Origin: Dehalococcoidia bacterium
Lineage (GTDB): Bacteria; Chloroflexota; Dehalococcoidia; Bin125
Assembly: GCA_007571275.1 (NCBI GenBank)
Contig: RKRS01000073.1
Location: forward strand, 1 to 11,235
Length of the DNA: 11,235 nt
Direction: 5' to 3'
Below are positions 5,327 to 11,235 of the stretch, one piece after another (positions within the stretch are counted from its first letter, which is position 1; every line of letters begins with the position of its first letter). The translations under genes and the position numbers were made by a program. Below the pieces are notes generated by a model. The model saw only the letters and a list, made by a program, of their open reading frames with translations. It was not told the DNA's origin and ran no database searches.

Positions 5327-6670
5327 TCAATCGGGCAACCCGGGCGGCGGGCGAGCTGGACCGCTGCGTCCCAGCCAGAGCGAGCCGAGCGTGATCGCGA
5401 ACAGTCCACCGCCGAGCAGAAACAGCCCCTGACGCACTCCGGCTGTGTCGGAGACGCCGCCGACCAGGAGCAGGGCAAGCATCGAGACCGCATTGGCGAG
5501 CATGATTTGGGCGGAGAAGAGTCGGCCGCGCATCTCTGGCGGTGAGCGTTCCTGGAGCAACGTCTGCGCCGGAGCGTTGACCATGGCGTAGGCGACGCCA
5601 AGCGGGAACGCCAGAATCAGTGTCGCGACCAACAACCAGTCCTGCGACGAGTCGCCGGCGCGGAGGAAATCGAGCACGCCAAAGACCGTCACGATCACGG
5701 TGATGATGGCCAACCCGATCGAGGCCATGATCGTGATCCCGATTCGCGGTCCGAAACGGGGCACGAGGATGAGGGCCAGTAGCGCTCCGGCGCCGGTCGG
5801 CCAGAAGACGAAGACCGCGTCTTCCTCGGCCCGACCGAGCACGTCGTGCACGAACTGCGGTACCAACACCGCGAACATGAACAACAACATGACCCCGGAG
5901 ATCAGCTGGATCAGGGCGACAGCGGTGAGCCGGTCGCGCCAGACCAACGAGGCGGCCGCGCGAATGTCGTGCAGGGTCGTCGCCAAGGCGGCGCGGAGCT
6001 GTCCGACCTCTCCAGAGACTCGCTGCGGGGCCTGGCGCAACGGTCTGAGCGGTGGCAGCAGCACCAGCATGAACGCCGAGGCGAACAACGCGATGGCGCT
6101 GACGATGTAGGAGATATCGAATCCGAGCACCTTGAGCATGATCGGCGCGAGCATGACCAGTCCGATGAGTTGCGTCGACGTCGTGGTGAACTGAAAGGCT
6201 GAGTTGGCCGAGAGCAACTGTTGTCGCGCGACGAAGCGGGGCAAGGCTGCCGCGCCGGCGGGCACGGCGAACTGGCCGGCGGCGGCGGTACCGAAGGCGA
6301 CGGCGTAGACCGCGCCCACCGACACGTTGTCGGCCAGCAGCAGCAGCGCGGTCAGCCCCGCGCGGATGATCACCGCAATGATCAGGACGCGACGCTTGTC
6401 CAGGCGGTCGAGCAAGACGCCGGCAAACGCGCCCATCAGCACGGGCGGGGCGGCCAGACAGATGACCAGCAGGGTTGAGGCAAAGGGTGAGCCGGTCTGT
6501 TCGAGCACCCAAATCAGGAGCACGAATTGGATCGCTGAGTTGATCGTCAGCTGAATGCAGGTCGCCGACCAGAGCGCGAGGAAGGGGCGGTTGCGCCAGA
6601 GTGGCATGACGGGCGGACCGGCTGCTGGATCGGGAGGCGTCCCGCCAGCGGCTTCGCCTGCAGCGGTCAC
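5327..6670 (-). CDS. MFS transporter, likely drug or metabolite exporter
   Basis: 447-residue major facilitator with about 10-12 predicted membrane helices starting near residue 30. It resembles the MFS_3 / EntS-like group of exporters. Seen: the loop 2-3 motif A, GVLLDRLDKRRVL (84-96), a charged central cytoplasmic loop between helices 6 and 7 (about 208-245), and the second-half segment NAPAQTLLQERSPPEMRGRLFSA (residues 365-387), which is typical of this group. The substrate cannot be read from the sequence. The start chosen is GTG at 6668-6670, whose GTGA overlaps the pyrF stop by 4 bp and implies coupling. The site has no good Shine-Dalgarno sequence; ATG at residue 22 (before PLWRNRPF) is an alternative that would drop a disordered Pro/Gly-rich leader. 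No functional link to pyrF is evident beyond co-transcription. Confidence 0.88.
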   Translation of the reverse strand: MTAAGEAAGGTPPDPAAGPPVMPLWRNRPFLALWSATCIQLTINSAIQFVLLIWVLEQTGSPFASTLLVICLAAPPVLMGAFAGVLLDRLDKRRVLIIAVIIRAGLTALLLLADNVSVGAVYAVAFGTAAAGQFAVPAGAAALPRFVARQQLLSANSAFQFTTTSTQLIGLVMLAPIMLKVLGFDISYIVSAIALFASAFMLVLLPPLRPLRQAPQRVSGEVGQLRAALATTLHDIRAAASLVWRDRLTAVALIQLISGVMLLFMFAVLVPQFVHDVLGRAEEDAVFVFWPTGAGALLALILVPRFGPRIGITIMASIGLAIITVIVTVFGVLDFLRAGDSSQDWLLVATLILAFPLGVAYAMVNAPAQTLLQERSPPEMRGRLFSAQIMLANAVSMLALLLVGGVSDTAGVRQGLFLLGGGLFAITLGSLWLGRSGPARPPPGLPD

Positions 6671-7488
6671 AACGGTTCACGCGCGGGGTTCGCCGCGTTG
6701 GCTGCGGCGCGCAAGCTCGAGGCCTCGGCGCGGATGTCCTCTGCGTCGCCTGCGTAGATCACGGATCGCGAGGCCGAGACCAACAGCCCGTATCCGTTGG
6801 CGTCCACGCCGGCCGCAACCGAGGCCTCGAGATCGCCGCCCTGTGCGCCGATGCCCGGTAGCAGGATCGGCATGTTCGGGCAGCGAGCGCGCACCTGAGC
6901 CAGTTCGTCGGGCCAGGTAGCGCCGACAACCAGCCCGAGGTTGTGGTGATGCGCCTCGCCCCATTCGCGGGCGCGGTCAGCGACGGTGAGATAGAACGGC
7001 GCGCCATCGGCCATCGGAAGCGACTGCAAGTCGGCGGCGCCGGGATTCGAGGTCCGACAGAGCGCGAACGCGCCTCGCTCCGGGCGCTGCAGGAATGGCG
7101 CGACGGCGTCGTTGCCGAGATACGGATTGATCGTGACCGCGTCGGCGTCAAACCAGTCGAACGCGCTGGAAGCGTAGGCCTCGGCGGTGTTGCCGATGTC
7201 ATTGCGCTTGACGTCGAGAACAACGACCGCGTGCGGCGCCACCCGACGGACAGTCGCGATGGTCTCCCTGAGCGCCTGCCAGCCAACGTTCCCGGCGACT
7301 TCGTAGAAGGCCGACTGCGGCTTGTATGCGCAGACGAAGTCGGCGGTCGCTTCGATCACTCGGGTGTTGAAATCGAGAATCTCATCCGGCGACGTGCGCG
7401 CGGGCTGCGGATCCAGCCCGACGCAGATCATGGAAGCGACGGCATCCATCGCAGCGACGAGGCGTTCGGCGAACGGTGTATGTGACAT
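6667..7488 (-). CDS. pyrF: Orotidine 5'-phosphate decarboxylase (type 2)
   Basis: Last step of de novo pyrimidine synthesis: decarboxylates OMP to UMP in the cytoplasm. 273 residues from the chosen start, right for the longer type 2 enzymes. Seen: substrate loop CVGLDPQ (22-28), Lys56 in YKPQSAFYE, the catalytic array LDVKRNDIGNTA with Asp92, Lys94 and Asp97 (91-102), the strand VTINPYLG (118-125), and the phosphate-binding loops PGIGAQGGD (211-219) and SASRSVIYA with Arg241. The TIM-barrel is complete. The start ATG (7486-7488, MSHTPFAERL) is preferred over an in-frame ATG at 7560, because the extra 24 residues match nothing in the family and would overlap the comB start on the other strand. 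It heads a two-gene unit with the MFS gene; other pyr genes are not in the window. Confidence 0.95.
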   Translation of the reverse strand: MSHTPFAERLVAAMDAVASMICVGLDPQPARTSPDEILDFNTRVIEATADFVCAYKPQSAFYEVAGNVGWQALRETIATVRRVAPHAVVVLDVKRNDIGNTAEAYASSAFDWFDADAVTINPYLGNDAVAPFLQRPERGAFALCRTSNPGAADLQSLPMADGAPFYLTVADRAREWGEAHHHNLGLVVGATWPDELAQVRARCPNMPILLPGIGAQGGDLEASVAAGVDANGYGLLVSASRSVIYAGDAEDIRAEASSLRAAANAANPAREPL

Positions 7489-7552
7489 GTCGCAAGCGTA
7501 TCCCCGCCTGAGGCAGTCGTAGGCTGCTGGAGTGTCTAATTCACAGGTTGCC
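7489..7552. promoter_or_regulatory. Divergent pyrF / comB intergenic region
   Basis: The 64 bp between the two starts must contain both promoters unless they lie inside the opposing genes. On the plus strand TCTAAT (7535-7540) matches a -10 in five of six bases but has no -35 partner at the right distance. On the minus strand TAGACA (about 7533-7538) resembles a -35 but no -10 follows. No PyrR or other known attenuator structure is seen. Confidence 0.3.
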
Positions 7553-8305
7553 ATGAGCATCGAGGTCGAAACCTACCTGCAGCCGCCGCCCGCCTCCGCG
7601 TTGCGTGGGGCGTCGGTGATCGTGCTCGACATTTTCCGTGCGACGACCGTACATGCAGCGCTCTTTGCGGGTGGCGCAACAGCGGTATATCCGGTGGCGG
7701 ATTTCCCGACAGGCATGGCTCTACGCGACGCCATACCCGCCAGCCGCCTGATCGGCGAGGTTGGCGCGTTGCCGCCGCCAGAGGCGGACTTTGGCAACTC
7801 GCCGACCGAGTTTGAGGCCATGGACGTCACAGACTGGACGGTCGTCCACGTGACCAGCAACGGGACGCGCACGCTGGTCGGCGCGTTGGAGGCGGAGCTG
7901 GCGCTGTCCGCCTGTCTGCGCAACATGACGGCCTCGCTGGAATATGCGCTGGACAGCGACGCCGAGCGGGTGGCCATCGTCTGTAGCGGCGACCACGGCG
8001 GAACGGCGCCCTCAGTTGAAGATGCATTTGCCGCGGGGGCGTATGTGGCCAGGATCAGGCGTCTGGCGCCGCAAGCCATGCTGCATGGCGGCGCGCGGCT
8101 GGCGCTCAGGCTGTATCAGGCATACGGACGGTCGCCTGCGCGCGCTTTCGCCGACTCACCGCACGGCGATCACCTCAAGCGTCTCGGCTTCGACGCCGAC
8201 TTCAGGTATGCCGGCGATGTTGACGCCGACTCGACAGTGATTGCGCTGAACGCCGATCACTCAGGGAGGCCCGTCCTTCAACGAGTCCCAGCTCTGCTGC
8301 ATTGA
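7553..8305 (+). CDS. comB: 2-phosphosulfolactate phosphatase family protein (ComB-like)
   Basis: Homologue of ComB, the Mg2+-dependent phosphatase that turns 2-phosphosulfolactate into sulfolactate in coenzyme M synthesis in methanogens. Many bacteria without coenzyme M carry it, so the true substrate here is open. 250 residues, normal length. Seen: VIVLDIFRATTV (22-33), IGEVGALPPPEADFGNSPTEF (67-87), VTSNGTRTL (100-108) and VCSGDHGGTAPSVEDAFAAGAYV (143-165), the conserved blocks in the right order. The chosen ATG (7553) begins close to the family's first strand and has AGG 5 bases upstream; a GTG 21 bp upstream (7532) is in frame and possible. It is the only plus-strand gene, divergent from pyrF, and its last 45 bp overlap the end of the DUF4129 gene. 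No comA, comC or comDE neighbour is seen. Confidence 0.85.
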   Translation: MSIEVETYLQPPPASALRGASVIVLDIFRATTVHAALFAGGATAVYPVADFPTGMALRDAIPASRLIGEVGALPPPEADFGNSPTEFEAMDVTDWTVVHVTSNGTRTLVGALEAELALSACLRNMTASLEYALDSDAERVAIVCSGDHGGTAPSVEDAFAAGAYVARIRRLAPQAMLHGGARLALRLYQAYGRSPARAFADSPHGDHLKRLGFDADFRYAGDVDADSTVIALNADHSGRPVLQRVPALLH

Positions 8306-9724
8306 GTTCAGCTCGGCCTGACTGGGCGCGCGCCCGCCGTAACGGAAGTCGCTGAACGCCCGCGAGATTCGTTTCGGCGTCGGACTGTGGTAGGCGCGCT
8401 CAAGCGCGTCGGCAAACTGCAGCGGGGTGCGATGCAGCGCGCGGATCTGTCCCTTGCTCTCAGCGTGCTTGAGTACGTCGAAGTAGAGCTCGGCGATCGG
8501 CGTGTCGGGCGTGCGCTCCTCACGGTCGCGTCGGAATCGTGAGCCGAGTCCACGCAGGACCGAGAGCAGATCGCCGGCGACATCGGCCTCGGACCAGAGC
8601 GACTCGCGCACTTCCTCGGTCCGCGCCTCACGGTTGACAAAGCGGCGGAAGAAGTAGAACGCGGCGATCGCAAAGACGAGCACGGCGGCGATCCCGCCGA
8701 AGACGCGAGCGAGGACGATGCCAGGTGTCGGGTCGGGCTCGCCAGCTTCCGTTTCCGCCGCTTCGAGCGGTCTGCCAATCCCTTCGCCGATCTGTACAAT
8801 CGCCTCCTGAGTTGGTGGACCCACCCATTCGCGGACCTGTTCGACCAGCCAGAAGAGCGGCCAGAGGATGTAGGTGATGGCGGTAATGATGGCTCGGAGC
8901 ACGGCGCCCACGGCGTCGAGCACCGGTTCCACCACGCCGGAGCCGGCGATCAGACCGACGACGCCGGTCACCAGGAGCAGGAAGATCGCGACGCCGATGA
9001 CCAGCGCCACCAGCGTGGCGGCGATCGAGGCGCCCGTCTGGGCGGCGCCGAGCCCCTGAATCTGGTCCGAGTTGGCGGCCGTCCTGAGCGCCACGGTCAT
9101 CAGGCCGATGACCACCCAGACCACTCCCAAGGCTCTGACATGATCGACAATACCGGCGTTGTCGGCCAGCGCCAGCGAGATCGCGATCAGCGCCAGCCCG
9201 ACCACGGCGTAGTTCGAGAACGATCGATCTGTCAGATCGGTCGATCCGAGCGTGACGCCGCGAAACCAGATCGGAATCAGCATCAGGGCGGCGAAGAGTT
9301 GGTCGATCTCTCCGGCAACCACCGTGCCGTCCTCGAGCACGACCTGCTCGCGCCAGACCAGGCTCGACGGTCGACCGAGTTCCAGCACCCAGGACATGTT
9401 CCAGATGCGGGCTGACTCAGACAGGTCGATGGAGCCAATGATCTGCAGTGCGACGAGCGTGATGAACAGTCCGCGCCAGAAGCGTTGGCTCATTGACAGC
9501 TGTTGACTGCCAAGCCAACGAGAGACGAGGAACCCGAGCCCCAACGTGCCTCCCACCGCCCAAACCGAGAGCGTCTCGCCGGCGTCGTAGGCGATCAGCC
9601 TGGGGATCAGCTTGGCGAGGATGATCAGCAGCACGACCTCGCCGAGCAGGAGCGAGACCGTGTATGCGATCTCGGTGCGGCGCCGGGACGGTGCGGACGT
9701 GATGGCGGTGGCGACTGCGCTCAT
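8261..9724 (-). CDS. Multi-pass membrane protein with C-terminal DUF4129
   Basis: 487-residue integral membrane protein of unknown function. About nine hydrophobic segments are visible (near 20-42, 53-70, 84-100, 142-158, 172-188, 196-213, 232-260, 272-296 and 338-360), with an outer-loop candidate at about 101-140. After the last helix comes a cytoplasmic-type region; residues about 410-482 (from AELYFDVLKHAESKG to the FRYGG segment and beyond) match the DUF4129 pattern. DUF4129 usually ends TgpA-type transglutaminase proteins encoded beside DUF58 and MoxR genes. Here no Cys-His-Asp transglutaminase core is present between the helices. The ATG at 9722-9724 overlaps the DUF58 stop (ATGA), so the two are co-translated. 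The 3' end overlaps comB by 45 bp head-on. Confidence 0.85.
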   Translation of the reverse strand: MSAVATAITSAPSRRRTEIAYTVSLLLGEVVLLIILAKLIPRLIAYDAGETLSVWAVGGTLGLGFLVSRWLGSQQLSMSQRFWRGLFITLVALQIIGSIDLSESARIWNMSWVLELGRPSSLVWREQVVLEDGTVVAGEIDQLFAALMLIPIWFRGVTLGSTDLTDRSFSNYAVVGLALIAISLALADNAGIVDHVRALGVVWVVIGLMTVALRTAANSDQIQGLGAAQTGASIAATLVALVIGVAIFLLLVTGVVGLIAGSGVVEPVLDAVGAVLRAIITAITYILWPLFWLVEQVREWVGPPTQEAIVQIGEGIGRPLEAAETEAGEPDPTPGIVLARVFGGIAAVLVFAIAAFYFFRRFVNREARTEEVRESLWSEADVAGDLLSVLRGLGSRFRRDREERTPDTPIAELYFDVLKHAESKGQIRALHRTPLQFADALERAYHSPTPKRISRAFSDFRYGGRAPSQAELNSMQQSWDSLKDGPP

Positions 9725-11235
9725 CCTGAGCGATCCGGTCTGGCCCAGGGGCTCTCGGACGCCCGAGACGCTGCGGCCGGTTGGGACGCGGCCGGCGGAA
9801 GGTTGACGCTGCTGACGACCAATTCATCCACGCCATCGACTGCCACTTCGTCGCCCTCGACAAACGTTGGCAGGTCAACATCCGCCGCGGGCTCGGGCGG
9901 CCGCTGGTTGGCATAGAGACGATCGGTTCGGGCCCACGGCCCTGCCTCGCCGACCCGCTCATAGTGCAGCCCCTCGAGCGCGGAGCGGATGTCGTACACC
10001 GGTGACTCGGCGAACGTTGCCGGAGGATCGTCGATACCGACGTAGATCAGGCCGATCTGAGCGCCGTGTCGTTTGAGTCGAATCAGCGACGACTCCAGCG
10101 CGGGGGTCAGCACGGCCGTGACCAGGGCCAGCGTCGAGCCATAGGTCAGGCGCTCCTCGGCGAGCATCCGTTCGATCCGGACCAGGGTGAAGACGTCGGC
10201 CATGGCCAGCGCTTCGAGGATGCGGGTCATCTGCCCCGGCGAGCGTGACGGCGGGACCCGAATCGCGGTGTCGTGTCCGGGCCAGGTGCAGTTGGCCAGC
10301 AGCCCGACGGGCACACGATCCTGCGAGAGTCCCTGCGCCAACGAGGCCGCGACCGAGACGGCGCGCTCAAAGATGTCGCCAAAGAATCCCTGCCAGGCGT
10401 GCGGCAGGGTCGAAACGTTCAGCGCCACGACAGCGATCAGATCGCTGGACGGATCGTAGACACGCGACTGCAAGGCCTGTCGTCGCGCGGTCGCTTTCCA
10501 GTCAACCTTCTTCAGTGGATCGCCCGGTCGATAATCGCGAATCGTCTGCAGGCGGGTCGGATCCTCGAACAGGCGTTGACCGCCGCGCTGTTCTCCCTGA
10601 GGTCGCAGGCGAGGCAGCCCCAGTCGGTCGAGCGAGATCACCTCGGGGTAGACCCACAACGTGTGCGGCGCCTCGTCCGTGCGCTCGCGTCGGTAGACGC
10701 CGAAGAGGTCGCCGGACTTGAGGTCGATCCGCGCCAGTTGGAAGTGTCCGCGTGTCAGCAGCGGGATCTCGAAATTCCAGATCAATCGTTCATACCAGCG
10801 CATCGAGGTCGAGCGGACGACCACGCCCTCCTGCGGCGCCGACTCGTGCAGCCTGCTGAAGGGCTCGTTGGATGGTTCCAGAATCTCGGGCAGGTTGATC
10901 CGTACCTGCAAGGCCGTGAGCGGCACGATCTTGCGGTTCTCCAGACGCAGAGTCAGTTGCAGCGACTCGCCGACGAACGCGTGGGTCTGTGAAATCTCCA
11001 CATCGGTATCGAGACGATGCAGGGCGTAGCGAGTCCAAGTCCAGGCCGCCCAGCCAGCGACCAGCACGGTCGCCGCGACGAGCGAGACGATGATCTCCCC
11101 GGTCGCCACGCCGAGCAATACGACCAGCACGGTCGCCGGCGCCCAGATCGCGCGAATGATGCGGTTGTCGTGACGGAATCCCCACGCGCCGGCCGCGACT
11201 TTCTGTTCGCGCTCACCACGCCTGGACTCGGCCTC
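9721..11235 (-). CDS. DUF58 (vWA-like) membrane-anchored protein, 5' end off window
   Basis: DUF58 protein of the MoxR-associated cassette found in many bacteria; members probably act in envelope or complex assembly with a MoxR ATPase, but no biochemical role is settled. Two N-terminal membrane segments (encoded around 11150-11040) are followed by an Ig-like region and the DUF58 core. The hallmark is IRDYRPGDPLKKVDWKATAR (about 10533-10474), followed by QSRVYDPSSD and a hydrophobic strand. A Pro/Ala-rich tail ends the protein. The frame stays open to the right edge with no ATG, GTG or TTG beyond the GTG at 11128-11130. That GTG would fall inside the first membrane helix, and the codons upstream (FRHDNRIIRAIW) look like the usual family start, so the real start is probably outside. 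The stop overlaps the next gene by 4 bp. Confidence 0.87.
   Translation of the reverse strand, partial: EAESRRGEREQKVAAGAWGFRHDNRIIRAIWAPATVLVVLLGVATGEIIVSLVAATVLVAGWAAWTWTRYALHRLDTDVEISQTHAFVGESLQLTLRLENRKIVPLTALQVRINLPEILEPSNEPFSRLHESAPQEGVVVRSTSMRWYERLIWNFEIPLLTRGHFQLARIDLKSGDLFGVYRRERTDEAPHTLWVYPEVISLDRLGLPRLRPQGEQRGGQRLFEDPTRLQTIRDYRPGDPLKKVDWKATARRQALQSRVYDPSSDLIAVVALNVSTLPHAWQGFFGDIFERAVSVAASLAQGLSQDRVPVGLLANCTWPGHDTAIRVPPSRSPGQMTRILEALAMADVFTLVRIERMLAEERLTYGSTLALVTAVLTPALESSLIRLKRHGAQIGLIYVGIDDPPATFAESPVYDIRSALEGLHYERVGEAGPWARTDRLYANQRPPEPAADVDLPTFVEGDEVAVDGVDELVVSSVNLPPAASQPAAASRASESPWARPDRSG

Noticed and set aside
5265..6680. A 471-codon minus-strand frame overlapping the whole MFS gene
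   Set aside because: Arg/Ala-rich out-of-frame shadow. The MFS frame has clear membrane helices and conserved loops. The end of the shadow looks mildly protein-like (LIRAAIIALNIALKSN), but it has no start context.
7489..7560. An N-terminal extension of PyrF by 24 residues to an ATG at 7560
   Set aside because: The extra residues do not match the PyrF family and the extension would overlap the comB start on the other strand; MSHTPFAERL is the usual type of beginning.
11128..11130. GTG as the true start of the DUF58 gene
   Set aside because: It would cut the first membrane helix, and the frame continues open with family-like codons to the window edge, so the gene is better called 5'-partial. 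It cannot be fully excluded.

Overview
The window is GC-rich bacterial chromosome, densely packed and almost entirely coding. It carries core metabolism genes with no mobile elements, RNA genes or CRISPR arrays. The best guess for the host is Chloroflexota (a Thermomicrobia/Sphaerobacter-like or related lineage). The ATP synthase a subunit has an extra N-terminal membrane segment, an enlarged loop after its third helix, and a His/Asp-rich tail, a layout I recall from Chloroflexus. The bifunctional-nuclease-family protein and the ComB-like protein also fit that phylum. This assignment rests on resemblance recalled from memory, not on a search.

Layout: everything except one gene is on the minus strand, so transcription runs right to left. 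From the right edge, a DUF58 protein (5' end off the window) overlaps by 4 bp a multi-pass membrane protein with a C-terminal DUF4129 domain (8261-11235). A lone plus-strand gene, a 2-phosphosulfolactate phosphatase (ComB) homologue, lies at 7553-8305 and overlaps the DUF4129 gene tail to tail. Divergent from comB is pyrF (OMP decarboxylase), which overlaps by 4 bp an MFS exporter (5327-7488). A bifunctional nuclease (DUF151) gene follows at 4696-5217. The left 4.6 kb is the F1Fo ATP synthase operon in the usual order atpZ-atpB-atpE-atpF-atpH-atpA; atpA runs off the left edge.

The ATP synthase genes make one machine. AtpB and the AtpE ring form the proton path, AtpF and AtpH are the stator, AtpA is the non-catalytic nucleotide-binding subunit of F1, and AtpZ is an accessory membrane protein. 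The c subunit lacks the Na+-ligand pattern, so the enzyme is predicted to use protons.

The most unusual feature is AtpB. It is 534 residues against roughly 240-310 in familiar homologues. The excess is an in-frame insert of about 260 residues, rich in His and acidic residues and holding four Cys, in the loop between the third and fourth core helices. That loop should face outside the cell. All the residues needed for proton transfer are kept, so the subunit looks functional with an added external domain of unknown role. The next most interesting item is the DUF58/DUF4129 pair, whose membrane partner resembles a TgpA-type protein that lacks the transglutaminase domain.
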